From Macrobrachium rosenbergii (taxonomy: Eukaryota; Arthropoda; Malacostraca; Decapoda; Palaemonidae), in the NCBI RefSeq assembly GCF_040412425.1, contig NC_089762.1:18459212-18523211 (forward strand): a stretch of DNA of 64,000 bases. The letters are read 5' to 3'. How positions within the stretch are numbered: the stretch's first letter is position 1; each line of letters opens with the position of its first letter. Of this stretch, positions 28,106 to 41,292 are shown piece after piece. The position numbers and the translations under genes were made by a program. The notes below the pieces were generated by a model. It searched no databases and was not told where the DNA came from. It saw only the letters and a list, made by a program, of their open reading frames with translations.

Positions 28106-31100
28106 GCAAGTTCATGTATGTGAAGAACTAAGACGTCCTTATAAATAAGGCGAGGAAATTACAAAAGAAATATATTACGGGTGACCCCTAATTCCTTCCC
28201 ATGCATAATTTAATGAACAAAGGGTGTTGATAAAATGACTCCATTGCTTCTCTCTCTTTTTATCACCAATATTCTACTGTTTAATGTAGAGTTTTTTGCA
28301 AAAATCATCGTTATCATGCTCGGGCGCGTGCGCTTACAAACACAAACACGCACACGTCAGAACCTGGAATAGGTAGTGCAAAATTATCTATCGTTGAGAA
28401 CGCACTCGTATGCGTCATTCGGTCAGCTCTTTTATACGTCCTGAAAAGAAGCCAGCCAACAAATAGGTGGAAGCGGAAAGTCACATCCTAATGATGTGGA
28501 AGAGGAACAGCCTCTCCCACTGTATCACATATCAGATCATCGAGGACTTTCGATACCTGGAGGACGTTGCGTACAGGACTAGGGTAGGATGACGGTCCTC
28601 TGGTCGACCTTGCAACTCCAAACAGAGAGTGACGCAGCTCTCTCTCTCTCTCTCTTCAGCCTGGGACCCACAACACAGCCTTTCGTCCCACCTGCTGACG
28701 CCTCCTCCTCGCCTCCTCTACGTACGCATCCAACAACGCATCCTGCTCTTGAGAGGTGTCTCGGATTTCTTATTCTCCTTTTTTTTCTATTTTAGAAAAA
28801 AGGGCAGGGCGATTTTTTCCTAGGAAAGGAGACAGGGAGAAATTATAAGATCTCGTTGAATAACTCAAAGCAGACTGGAGACCATCCGTAGATTCGACGC
28901 AGCTTTTTAGTCTTTACTGTGTCCTCGTAAACCTCTAGGTAGTGAAGAATTTAATTATGTTCTGTGCCCCAGAACTACCTGTGCCTCGCTTGTTTTGTAT
29001 TTGGATCAGTGGTTGCACCTCTCCCTTCAGTTTGTTTACCATTACAGACTCGATTGATCGATCGATGGAACAAGTGCAGGCTCTGATGATATGTAATTGT
29101 AACTGCCGATTCAGTTTGCCTGACCAAATAAACTGCCACCTAACTTCTTCTCAAAACCAAGTTCCACTTGAGTTATCTGACTTTGATAAGTTATCAAATG
29201 TACTATAAACCCTTAACTGGTTCTTGGTTTGTGGAACGCGTACAATTTTTTCCTTGTAGAAAGGAATTTTATCTATCTATTCATTTCCCTAATGGATATG
29301 TTTCTGCAAACCAGTTGTTATAATTTATGAGCTGGCTGACAGATGAACAGAAAAAGGATAGAAGAAAAATGATTGATAGCAGTAAGAGAGCGGAAATCAG
29401 TGAGTACCGGATGTGATCTAACTGGAGTCAAATACAAAAGATTTATTTATTTATTAAAGGAAGATGGGGGCAATAATAGACAAAGAGCGAAAAAACAAAC
29501 TGGGAACATCAGCAAACACATCTCAAAAGGTTTTCCTCCACTGATAAGTACTTTGTCATCTGCATCGCTGAGGTCCTAAAGCAGAGAATCCCGAATAAAA
29601 TCATGGAGGTCCTTGGAGAGCAGCGCCATCATAAACGGGGGAAAGGCCGTTTATATGTGCTATAAACTCGCTTAGTATGTGATGAAGAAGCCAAAACACA
29701 CTGACCTGGCGGTTGATCAGTCACTGTGCTCGATGATTTGCTCCAATACGGTGTCCTGGTCATGTCCGGAGAACGACCACATAAAAGCGATCGCGGCTTC
29801 CTTAAGTGTCCATACAAATAGACCACTTACTCAGACACAAAGGAGATGCTCAGGATGTCTCGGAAAAATATCTGAGTGTGGTGGTGACCGAGGGCTTTTC
29901 TTCAGTGATGACTTCAGACCCATGACTATCTGAAGCCTGATGACACCAGTCCTAAAATATGTCCGTCCATTCTTCTTATTTAAATATGGATCGAAAAACT
30001 TGAGGATTCTGTTCGTGTTTCAAGAAGGATCTTCCTCCATATTTGTATATTGTGGCTTACATTGCCCGACCATTAAGGAAATCCGATTGCCGTTTTGATA
30101 ATAGACACCGGCTGCTTGAACTTAAGTTCGCATTGGCTAAAGCCCCACGTTAAGCCTCTATATAAGTGTTATATGTAGACGAAGAAATTTAGAAAACAGT
30201 GACGTTGTCAATAAACGGCAATAAATCGTCTGATAACCCAAACAAAAAATATGTTAACAAATTAATGCTATGATAAGCCATAAACTTAACGAAGCAGACG
30301 GAAAAGTTTATAGACACTTTCGATAACGTTTCATTTTTTCGGTATTTTTTTGTCTGTCTTTTCCTCCCGATGACTCGTTTTTGCTCATTTTTGTTGTTAG
30401 AATGAAAATTTTACCATCTGTTCCGGCTCTGCAAACACATGGATCTGCAGTGGAACAGAAAAAAAATCAAAATCAACCACGAACATCATTGTATGTCCTA
30501 AAAGAAGAAAAAGAAACAGTAAAATCTCATATGTGCATTTCTCTTCTTCTCAGAGATCTCGAACTCTCTGCCCTTAGTGAGTTTCTCAAGTTCTGAATTG
30601 AATTGCAGTTTAAAAGGCAGGGGTCGCTTGATTCAGAAAGCCCATTAACATATGAATATCATACTTTTCCTTTTATGGCATAGCTAAGGCAACTTATGAA
30701 GAGTTTCACTCATCTCAGTTTTGCCAGTTCAGAAAAATCCACATAAATGCATGCGCAAGCAGATATGGGAAGTAAGCATACAGACGTAGTATTTCTTCGT
30801 GGTAACAGACAAATATGCCGCAAAGATAAAGCAGTCATTACGCAAAGGATTGTTTATGCTTAGCCAAATTCTAAAAGACATGCTTGCCACACTAGGATCC
30901 GAAAGTCATTTCAAATTATTTTAATTAAAGAAAGGTCTGCGTTATCCTGTATATGTTAACTCTCGTCAACTCTTCCATGTTTCTTCGCACATAATGGTAT
31001 TAACACAAATGAAACATCACAGTGGCGTTTTTCATATTCTCATTGACAGGTGATCGGGACTCTAAAAGACGAATTGCTCATTTTTCCTATTTTGATTTTT

Positions 31101-32145
31101 GCTTCTATTTTTTCTTTTGATCCGTTTTAATTTGACTTAAATCTAACTATTAGTAAGAATTCAGCGTTATGAACTGTAGCGCACTTCCTTTCTAATTTAA
31201 AACTCTGCCACTACTGATATTTCAATTGTAAAATATGCTCATTATTGATGATTACTCCTTTACTTTGGATAGAGAGAAATTCTGCTTCTTGGTAAAAAAT
31301 TTTCCCTAACTACAATAATATCAAATTAACCCTTGAAACTTTTGCGGGTATTTTTGAATACCAAGAAAAGTCATGAAGTAAACATTCTTGGCAAAATTAT
31401 TAAAATCTCCGTAGGTTAAAAAAGAAAATTGCATTCAAAACTGCCGCTAATATTCCAGTATACTAAAGTTCCAATTCCTCCAACCACAAATTGACTAAGG
31501 GACCGTCTTTAATTCGTCGATAATGTTCTCCATTCTGTGTTTTTATCGCATCTTAGGCCTGCGACATCCTTTGCCAAGGTTAACCAGGAAGTTGTATACA
31601 GTCCGGTCTTTGCTGACAGCCAATGGTGAGTTCACAAAGTAAAAACTTCCAAGCCACAGATAAAAAAGTAAGAGGTAAAGCCTTTGCCAGATATTGAGTT
31701 TGAGATCGCCATTAAAGTAGTTTTAATGACTCTTAGATACGGATGACCTAGAAATCGACTGCAGTATTGGTGTAAACTGCAAGGTTAATGAGGCGATGCT
31801 TTGACAAGTGTACGTTGTTTTCTGAATTATGAACCTGTATGTCGGAAATCCACTGAAGATAATAGCATAGAGCTTTTTGCCTACATGAAGGATAACTAGA
31901 AAATAATATCAATTGTTAACAAGAACGTAAATTCATCGCAACTATGGTACTAGACACAAGTCACCACTTCTGTCAGTGATTCATTCCCTCAGGCCACCAT
32001 TTAATCACATTTGGAAGGGTAAAGGTGCACATCATTTGTTGAATGAAAATGCAGCCATCTCGAGTTTCTAGTGCAGGTTACACTTAATGTACCGTTTCAT
32101 GAACGTTCTGTGCCAAGGTAAGTTGTACGCTAAGATTCATACAAT
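28106..32145. other. Non-coding DNA, no gene recognised
   Basis: A C-rich patch at 28580-28760 and mixed open frames at 28942-29208, 29373-29579 and 29679-29933 carry no recognisable domain, and opposite-strand frames overlap them. I see no tRNA-like promoter or clear element in this 4 kb. Confidence 0.4.
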
Positions 32146-32149
32146 ATCA

Positions 32150-32500
32150 CCCCCGTAGGGAGTTTGGTGCCGTCAGTGCGACTTACATGGTGCACTGCAG
32201 GCATTACTAAAGGGTGTTTGCAATGCCCCATCGGCTCTAGCTGCATCCACTTTTAGCCTTTTACTTACGTTCATTCCTGCTGCCTTTCTTGATTTGTGCT
32301 GTCTTAGTGCAACTGTGGAGTTTTCGTCCAGTTCTATATTGAGATCAAGGTACTTCACTTCCTTTATCTTCTTGATCTTAGTATTATGCTGTTTACCCCC
32401 TCCAACTCCTTTTTACAATATTTTAAGCGCTGAATGGGTGAAAGTGCCCCAGTGCAGTGCTGGGCTTGACAACCTAAATTTCATGAATCGATCCATCAAG
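32150..32500 (+). mobile_element. Dispersed repeat family C, copy 1
   Basis: Shares with copies at 60275 (plus) and 49556 (minus) the ordered words GTGCCGTCAGTGC, CATTACTAAAGGG, CTAGCTGCA(T)CC, a pyrimidine-rich middle, GCGCTGAATG and a final CCTAAATTTCAT. I recall this structure from prawn and crab sequence, where it is very abundant. It has no coding capacity and no obvious tRNA head. Confidence 0.65.
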
Positions 32501-32971
32501 GAATTATCAAAGGCAACCAGTATAAGATTTTCCTGTTATATGGATGGGTACTGGACTCTGGCGAAGGTCTTTTCATCTGAAAGTTTAGTTGAAAAAAAGC
32601 AATAATGGAAGGTTGAATGCTGATCATCCTGTTGATTAGAGCTAAAGAAATATTAATGAAATTATTTCTACACTATTGCCTAGTACTGTACAGTCCGTGC
32701 GATCCACTGATTTTTTAAATGAAACATTGAGCAATGAATCATTTGCTCCAAGAGGAATAAAAAGGTTAAGAACAACGATAATGGAGGTGATCGATGGACT
32801 ACTTGCATAGAATTTCAGCTAAAAAGTGTAGGTAGTTAATGATTGTAACTTTAATGATAAATCAGGCAGACAATTCATCATCTAGAAGTAAGCATTGCCT
32901 CCGAGCCCAGGCGAAAGACGTGCAATATATACCGCTTACGTCAGCCAGGCAAAGAATACGTCGTTAGTGCA

Positions 32972-32976
<5 letters not shown>

Positions 32977-33036
<60 letters not shown>

Positions 33037-33062
33037 GCCAAGCTAAGAATACATCGTCATGA

Positions 33063-33128
<66 letters not shown>

Positions 33129-33152
33129 CAAGCTAAGAGTACATCGTCATGG

Positions 33153-33228
<76 letters not shown>

Positions 33229-33254
33229 GCCAAGCTAAGAGTACATCGTCATGG

Positions 33255-33321
<67 letters not shown>

Positions 33322-33342
33322 GCTAAGAATACATCACCATGG

Positions 33343-33412
<70 letters not shown>

Positions 33413-33438
33413 GCCAAGCTAAGAGTACATCGTCATGG

Positions 33439-33476
<38 letters not shown>

Positions 33477-33506
33477 GCCAAGCTAAGAATACATCATCTT
33501 GGCATA

Positions 33507-33541
<35 letters not shown>
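32977..33541 (+). repeat. Higher-order array: (CT)n blocks separated by a conserved ~33-bp spacer
   Basis: Seven (CT)n blocks alternate with six spacers of the form TAGCCAAGCTAAGARTACAT + CGTCATGGCATAT. Spacers start near 33035, 33125, 33227, 33318, 33411 and 33474. A diverged spacer precedes the first block at about 32940 (CAGCCAGGCAAAGAATACGT). CT block lengths vary while spacers differ by only a few bases, apart from one that lacks its first bases. Confidence 0.92.
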
Positions 33542-33542
<1 letters not shown>

Positions 33543-33646
33543 GTGAATAGAAAAGTTAATATTATTTGTCCATAATGTACACGGTAATTCAGTGGTTTCG
33601 GAAAGAGTCTTCGCACCCCTAAATCATAAACAATAACTGGGAAAGA

Positions 33647-33651
<5 letters not shown>

Positions 33652-33727
<76 letters not shown>
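33652..33727. repeat. (GA)n microsatellite
   Basis: GA run with one slip at 33677. It is the complement of the CT blocks 110 bp upstream, so the two could pair as a long hairpin. Confidence 0.96.
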
Positions 33728-33729
<2 letters not shown>

Positions 33730-34744
33730 TATTGTGCAAAAAAGTTACAAATACAGTGCAACAGGCAGCCCGGACGCGTAATACGTGTAGGGGAAAGCCA
33801 TCCATAGTGAATGGCATTTGCTGTGATACGCACACACAAACACACACACACACGCGCGCACACCTTTTCCACCCTGTTGATTAATAGACAAAATTCGTTC
33901 ATATTGGCTGATACGTTAATCAGTAAGTGCTACAAAATATAAATTATTACCGGAAAAATGTCTTTGTGACATATATAAAGAATGGCTAGTTTTTTCTGTA
34001 AATTAAGGTCTTCTTGGACACAGAGATCATGATTTTTACAACAGACTTAACTTCGCATTTTTTGGGGGTGAAATTTAGTTCGACTTAGCGAAAGACAATT
34101 TGTATACAACGAAATCGTGTTATCTCTTGATAAAACCAAGGCTTGCATTCGGCAGTGAAAGTGCTGTTTACTTTTCTGCATAATAGGTCTCGATTTCTAC
34201 CGACTTTACCTTGTGTACAGTTTAAAAATAATTAATGGTTTTCAGAAACAATTGTTAATGCTTCTTACCTCCTAAAATGCTCTTTTCTCTCTCCGACAGC
34301 CTTGCTATAGTGTGGAGAATTACAACTCTGCAACCACCCATTAGCTCTAAACATCGGATTCAGAATCGTTAGATCTCTTAAATGTCGAGGATGCAGATGT
34401 TTTTCAGTATTTTTGGTCTAATAAATTATTAACATCATTCGTGATGTTTGCAAACACTCCAGTAAACAACACTTCTTCCTACTTCATACATAAAAATTCA
34501 GTCAACTTGTTTACGTTACATCGACGGGATCAATGCCTTGGTTCTCTGGCATAAAAAGAAAGAAAAATGTTACTCCTCATTCAGCCCAGATCCGAATGGA
34601 GTTCATTGTTCAATAGCAAACCAGCTTGAAGAATATACTGTATATACATATAAAAAATAAACCCTGTTAAGCTTGTGCGGTGAATCACAAATGGGAGAAG
34701 CAAGCGAGGAGCCTCAGCGAACGCTGAACTGTCAAAGTGGCTTC

Positions 34745-34935
34745 AATTGGTTACATCTAAAAACAGGTTGGTTGGCGCTCGCGCTTCTTCGTTCGACCCT
34801 GACCAGAAAGTGAAATGCGGCGGACAAAAAGTGTCCTAGGAGGGCGCGCTAGGGAGGGGCCTCACATTTGGCTGGGTGCGGGGCCGTGGGGAGCCGTAGG
34901 TGTTACACAAGGTTTCTAGACCTCTCTCCTTCATT
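34745..34935. promoter_or_regulatory. CpG-rich GC island, possible regulatory region
   Basis: Short stretch much richer in G+C and CpG than the surroundings (GCGCTCGCGC, GCGGCGGAC, GGGCGCGCTAGGG, GCGGGGCCGTGGGG). No TATA box, initiator or adjacent coding exon could be assigned, so a regulatory role is only a suggestion from composition. Confidence 0.25.
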
Positions 34936-35811
34936 CTGAACTCGTTACTCTCCCGCCGATATCCTCTTATGTAGGAAAACTGGAGCCCTTTGCCGACGCC
35001 ATCAGTCATCGCTTAATAGCTGCTCTCACGGTCATTTCCTTTTCTCTGAGGCCTAATCTTGGGCGGCCGGCTTCCTTGTCGTTCCCAGTGTTTACTGATT
35101 TATTGCAAGGAAAAGCGAGTGGAGGAAGAAAAGCAAGTAACCCAATCTATTGAAAAACTTTTATAATATTAAAACCACCCGAATTTCCATATTTTGACAG
35201 TAAAAATAAAACTTTCATATGAAAATAAACGAAGTACAAAACTCTTTACCCACAGGTACTAATAAAAAACAAACTCTACATAATTTTACCCTGGGATGTT
35301 TGACAACTATATTATCAGTTGTAGTTGCAGAGTTAGTCACCAGTTCGAAATGCCATTCACCGATAAAACGATAAAAAGAACTGGAATATATTCACTGATC
35401 CCTCACTTCCCGAGGTTAAATCCGGCAATTTCGACTTTAACGATTTTTAGACTTTCGTTTTACTTATATACACCGTTGAATTCGTTCGCCACGTCGTTTT
35501 GGGACAGGGATTTTTTAGTATATGTTGAACATCCATTGCCATTGTTATGCACATAGTGCACTGTATATATAACTTTGGGCTTTTCTGATTCTTTTGATAA
35601 CAGTACCTCATTTAGAAATAAGGGACCGCTTTTTTATATATATAATTTACAGCTTATGTCAGTCCTCCGTAAATGATGTTCTATACTGACGACAACAAGA
35701 ACATTATGATTTTATATCAGTCTTTGCACTGATGCCTTCGTTGTTGGATACATTGTTACATTAATTCAATGCAAGATGTCCTGCTTGTAATATTCTCTGC
35801 AGCTAATAAAA

Positions 35812-35859
<48 letters not shown>

Positions 35860-36445
35860 AAAAAAACTCATTTGCGGTTGCAGCGAAGGATCCAAATATC
35901 AACATGAAAACGGATTTAGATTTTCAGTTGATAACGCTAATATTACCTCATGAATCCTGTTTTCATCTGACGAAGAGAAACCCAGCAACTGCTCTTTTCG
36001 AAAAACGTGACCGTAAGCTTATTGCGTTACAAAGGTCAAGATACGCTTTTCGAAATAACTCAGGCACATGATCAGCGCTCACAGAACAATCTTTTTTCCT
36101 CCGATTTCCATTGTCAGATGGAATCAGCTGTAGAACTGAGCTCTTCAATATTGACACTGTTTATACTTCAGGTCACAGGTGTTCAAGTCCAGATGGCGAG
36201 TCCCATTATGGGTATCACCGTTCAAATGAAACTCCTCCCTACTGCGCTGAATCTCTTGTTTCTTCCCATAGTATCTATCTTGAGTACTAATATTCTATAA
36301 AATGTACGTCTGTTTCATTATTGTTAATATACAGGCGATCAGTTTCATATTTAAAATATATGCCTGGAAATGACCGAATATGAAAGAATTTAAGACCAAG
36401 TTCGTCATTCAGTGAAAAGAAATTAAACAAGTACATGGCAATCAA
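34936..36445. other. Non-coding DNA with a (CT)n array
   Basis: (CT)n at 35817-35853 is followed by an A-run. Chance open frames at 35296-35556 and 35769-36300 have no motif. Confidence 0.5.
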
Positions 36446-36449
36446 AGCA

Positions 36450-36450
36450 T

Positions 36451-36492
<42 letters not shown>

Positions 36493-36900
36493 AGAGACAG
36501 ACAAACAGCAGAGTGGGACGACGGCGACGCACAGACAGGGAAAAGTAGAATGATGACAGTAGCTGGCACGATGCTCCATCCAAGTGTGAATGGGATGTGG
36601 TGGCGGTGGTTGTGGGAGGAGAGAAGATGGTAGGGGGAGGATACCCCGGGGACGGCCCCTGGGATGGACGGGCGGAGGCAGGGAGGGAGGGGGCTGAGGG
36701 AGAGTGGAGGCAAGAGGGTTTGTAAAATAGAACGGTGCGAGGAGTGAGAATTGCATCAGTGCCGCTGGTCATTCTATTTATGGTGGTGGAGCTTCCTCTC
36801 TCGACCACACCCTCAGTCCATCCCTCCTCCTGCCTTCTACGTCTCCTACTCTTCCTCTCACCGTCTACATCTCCTCTCTCTCTCTTTTTTCTTATGCTCT
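36450..36900. repeat. Polypurine/polypyrimidine region with (GA)n and a G4-type motif
   Basis: (GA)n at 36450-36490. Then 36580-36720 is strongly G-rich on the plus strand, including four G-runs at 36670-36693 (GGG, GGG, GGG, GGGGG with loops of 8, 1 and 1 bases), which fits a quadruplex motif. From 36780 to 36900 the plus strand turns pyrimidine-rich. Long open frames here are composition artefacts. Confidence 0.7.
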
Positions 36901-37067
36901 TCAGTTTTCACCTCTTATTTTCTCTCATTGTTTTCCCCTGCTTAATTACTTCCCTGCTCTTTCCTGTCATGTTATCAGGAATTATCTTTTCTTCATCCAG
37001 TGTTTAGAATCAGAGGAAGGTCATAATTTTATGGTTACTCAAATCCTTTCGCCTAATGCTTTGCTGT

Positions 37068-37330
37068 CGGCATTTTTATCTTAAGTAAAAGGGGGAACGT
37101 ACTGTAATAATTATATCTTGATAATAACTCAAATATCTTCAGCATTTTTATCTTTAAGTAAAAGGGGGAACGTACTGTAATAATTATATCTTGATAATAA
37201 CTCAAATATCTTAATTATAACCCAAATAAACATATCTTAATTATAGCCCAAATAATCATAATATCTTAATTATAACCCAATGACCATAATATCTTAATTA
37301 TAACTCGAATTCCTTAATTACAACTCATAT
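37068..37330 (+). repeat. 73 bp tandem duplication followed by a degenerate ~30 bp minisatellite
   Basis: Units at about 37069-37141 and 37142-37214 are nearly identical (both carry AAAAGGGGGAACGTACTGTA). Then ATATCTTAATTATAACCCAA repeats with small changes until about 37330. Confidence 0.9.
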
Positions 37331-38079
37331 TACCTTCACCCCCATTTTTGGTTTCATAAAACATTCGTATTTGATTATTATTGTTTCTTGAGATATTTAC
37401 GTTTTGTTTGCTTGAGCTGTTACTTTTATTGTGAGGTCATGATCCGTACTAATATTAGCTTTGATTCGTTAGCCTTGCTTAAATTAAAGCTTTACACGTC
37501 CAATGAACAAGCTGGTTTAGTGTCCCTCCCCGCAACCCCCCCAACCCATCTCTATCTCAAGTAAGTCACCCATACCCCGCAGACTTTAATCTTTGCTAAA
37601 ATCCGTTGAACTGCAATTCCCAGTGTCTGGCTTATCGATTAAGATGAGTTTTCACTCACCCCATCGTGATAATTCATTCATAAAATATTACTAGGATGTA
37701 CATTTTCATTAACTGGAAAAGGCTTTAAATTCATTGGGAAATGACCTCTCAGTGGATGCGGCGTAGCATAAGAGTGGCGTACACCATGATAGGATTATAG
37801 AACTTGGGAAGAAGGTACAGCTGGGCCTAGCAACGTTTTTTAATTTATACTTTTTTCCTTTATAACAGTAACGAAATGTTTCGAGGCGTTTTTATGTTTC
37901 TTTGCAGTACATTCTATATAACTTGATGTTAATTTGTGTAAACCATCCCCTTCCTTCCTTCCTCAATTTTTTATGTCTTTAATATCGCATTTAGCATTGA
38001 CCAATATGATTTTTGACCGTTATATATTGGAAAAAGATTTGTATTGCTTCATACTAGAATGTCTATGGAAAACAAAAAC

Positions 38080-38081
<2 letters not shown>

Positions 38082-38158
<77 letters not shown>
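38082..38158. repeat. (ATT)n microsatellite
   Basis: About 25 uninterrupted ATT units. The poly-Leu and poly-Ile frames are artefacts. Confidence 0.98.
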
Positions 38159-38159
<1 letters not shown>

Positions 38160-39011
38160 ATGTAATTTTCAGACTAAAGCCTTAGTCGCTTGGAAGAATC
38201 TTTTTCATGAGGTAGGAAGAATTCTCTGAGTTGCGAACAAACTTAAACTTTGCTTTCATAAGTTAAAATTAGCCTCAGTTTCATGCTTGGAGAAGCCCTT
38301 AAATCCCTCAGATCGCCAAACACGTGCGAAAGTTCCACAAGGAAAAAAGAATTAAATGGTTTGGGACCGTTATATAGTCTAGAGATATGACAGATTCTTA
38401 TTAATCGAGGCAAATCAGTGGAGTCATAATTGCCACAAGGAAGGATGGAGACATCCAACTCTCACACAAGCATGAAACAGACACAAAAGCAAAACCTTTA
38501 AATTTACGAGATCAACAGCTGATCGGTGTACTATCATTATAGGCCATATTTTTAGGATCCGAAAGGTAAAGACAGAAAAAATCAACCTGCCTGAGTCAGA
38601 GACAGTCCTTGAAAAGTCAGGTAGAAGAAGTTCTGCATCACCGCGTAAATGAGACCCGGTTACTCCCCGTCGCCACCCACCAGTGACCGACACTGACCAC
38701 ATCCAGAAATTATGACTGTTATCAAGAAATAAAAACAATTGTTAAGAGAAGCAGCCCCTGATCTCTTGAAGTAAATGAAATTCAGAGGGTAAATGGATGC
38801 TGGTTACATGGAAATTTCCCCAGTAAACCTAATTAGATGAAAATTGCCAGCTGAGCTTGCAATAATGGTACTGTTTTACTGGCATACAAACTGGAAAGAA
38901 TTGGTAAACATTTAGAGAGACAGAGAGAGAACTGACTCAAGAAAGTGCACTAACTACTGGGATTACCAGCCTCTAGCTGACGCATCCTACATCTCTTCCA
39001 AACTTGGTGCA

Positions 39012-39269
39012 ATGAATCAGTGACTTAGGTAATAACATACGAAAGTGAATACAATTAACGTCGGTAAGTCAGTGAAGTTAAGAGCGCAACATATTACATA
39101 CTTATTCACGAAGAACATTTTGAGTTGATCGCACACACACGTGTGGGTGTAATCAACTCAAAATGTTCTTTGTGAATAAGTATGTAATATGTTGCGCTCT
39201 TAACTTCACTGACTTACTGACGTTAATTGTATTCACTTTCGTATGTTATTACCTAAGTCACTGGTTCAT
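39012..39269. repeat. 258-bp near-perfect palindrome
   Basis: Symmetric about 39140/39141 with essentially no loop. Left-arm words such as CAGTGACTTAGGTAATAACA, AGAGCGCAACATATTACATA and AGAACATTTTGAGTTGAT recur reverse-complemented in the right arm. I count three isolated mismatches in the outer 118 bp of each arm plus a few in the central CACACACACGTGTGGGTG. The right arm ends about 14 bp before a long (TA)n run. Confidence 0.93.
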
Positions 39270-39282
39270 ACATACACACACA

Positions 39283-39440
<158 letters not shown>

Positions 39441-39873
39441 GTGTGTAATATTTATATATAGTCTGTTCTATTTTCAAACAGAGAGCCACAGCCTTAGGAA
39501 AATAACCGCACACTCGGCACGTCTTTTACCGCAAAATGTCATCGTCGTTTGTGCTCCCGTTTCAGTAAAAATGTTGGCCTTTCGGCTGGGGTTAAGATGC
39601 ATCATAATTGTTCGACTAAAGGTTAAATGACTTTGTGTCCCTTTTCTTGTTTAGCTCACGATAAGTTTCAGATCTAGATGCATTTAACAATGTTGATGGC
39701 TAGCACCGGGGTTAAACATTTTTCTTTCTGTAATTAATATATATTTTCTGGTAACGTAACTGGAAAGTAATTCCAAAATAAACTGCACGGTGTTGGTTGT
39801 TGACGATGCACTTGTGCCAAATTTGATGAAATTCTCCCCGCTTAGGAAGCAAACAATGGAAAGTAGTTACTCT

Positions 39874-39970
<97 letters not shown>
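39874..39970. repeat. A-run joined to (TA)n
   Basis: A17 tract followed without a gap by about 80 bp of TA. The A-run at the border could be the old poly(A) end of a retroposed sequence. Confidence 0.96.
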
Positions 39971-39972
<2 letters not shown>

Positions 39973-41200
39973 ATAAGCTCAACCTGCTATTTCACCGCAC
40001 AGTAACATGAACTTGTTTACATTTTTTCTCATTTTAAAATTTGCCTAGAAAATTGTCCGTTCTGTCAGAGACCATTGATATATTTAAACGACCGATTTGC
40101 GCAGTATTTATCAGGACACGATTCATTAACTGTGTGGTTTAAGTTCATATTTCTTAATTCCAGCAACGCCTCTATACGTCGAATATTTAGTTAGCCACAT
40201 AATTATGGTTGTGTTTCTAAGACACAAATACTCTTATTACTCCAAACTGATGAGTGAAGTCATAACTACAGCTGAAGATTAACCTCATATTTTCTTCTTG
40301 TATGACAAAGCAAAATTCAGTTATACAAATTATTTCTCTATTTCTCTCTTCCTCATATAGAAGTCATATTATTTTTGTGCCCTTGTTGTAGCAGACGGTT
40401 GGAAGCAACTAGTTTTCTCGAAAGCATGTGGGTCGACCTCAAGACGCTACAATTAGACCAATAAACCTAACATTGTTTTTGGAACCAGACAAGCAGCATA
40501 ACTGCGTCCAACTAATCAAGCAAGCACAATAAAAACTAGCTGACGAGCGCATGCGTAGTTAACCTTCAGAAAATCAGTGTTTATGAGAAAAAACAGAAGG
40601 CTGCTTGCATAGTTAAAGAGAATAATGACACCATTCTTTAAAGCCACAACATAAGTACGTGTAGCTGGTCGCCCGTGTGCTGCCTCATAAGTAATACAGA
40701 AGAATAAACGCAGTTCGCCAACGGGCTGTGTTTTTATTGATGTGACGGGAAGATCATGTGCGCCATTATTGCTCATCTGTCATGGCGCCGAAGAGCGGAC
40801 TTTTTTCTCTCCAAAGTCGATTGGCTGTACTTTTTTTTTTAACCACCTTCCTTTTCTTCTTTTCTTTTTTTCCTATTACCTCTTATTTGCATACATATTA
40901 CTATTCTCTTAGAAGGGGCAAATTGCTGATGGTATAGATCTATGTGAGAATTTTCTTGCCTGTGTTCTTAAAGTAAAATTATCTTTCGACTGTCGCGTTC
41001 ATTTTCTTGTTTATTTGATTTTGTTATTTATGCTGTCGGTCAGATTCCTTATAATTAAACATATTCCTCTTTTTCTTTTAACTTTTAACATTTTACCTAC
41101 TCTTCATGGCTACATGCTGTATTTTGAAATGATCACTGTCGGTGTTAAGCATGAGCAATTTCTTCAATACAAAGCATTTTTTCATGCCATAAATATTCTA

Positions 41201-41204
<4 letters not shown>

Positions 41205-41287
<83 letters not shown>
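41205..41287. repeat. (CT)n microsatellite
   Basis: Pure CT run of just over 80 bp. Confidence 0.98.

Positions 41288-41292
<5 letters not shown>

Noticed and set aside
28942..29208. 88-codon frame with several Cys residues (CNCNC)
   Set aside because: No family resemblance, no supporting context, and the length is within chance for AT-poor stretches.
32977..33541. Alternating repeat/spacer pattern resembling a CRISPR array
   Set aside because: The conserved part lies between simple (CT)n blocks, there are no unique spacers and no cas genes, and the DNA is eukaryotic.
33251..33853. SLSLSL and RERERE open frames over the CT/GA arrays
   Set aside because: Translations of dinucleotide arrays; both strands are open, as expected for repeats without stop codons.
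36287..36808. 173-codon minus-strand frame, proline/serine-rich then SLSLSL
   Set aside because: Composition follows the G-rich/(GA)n tract, other frames are also open, and no domain is visible.
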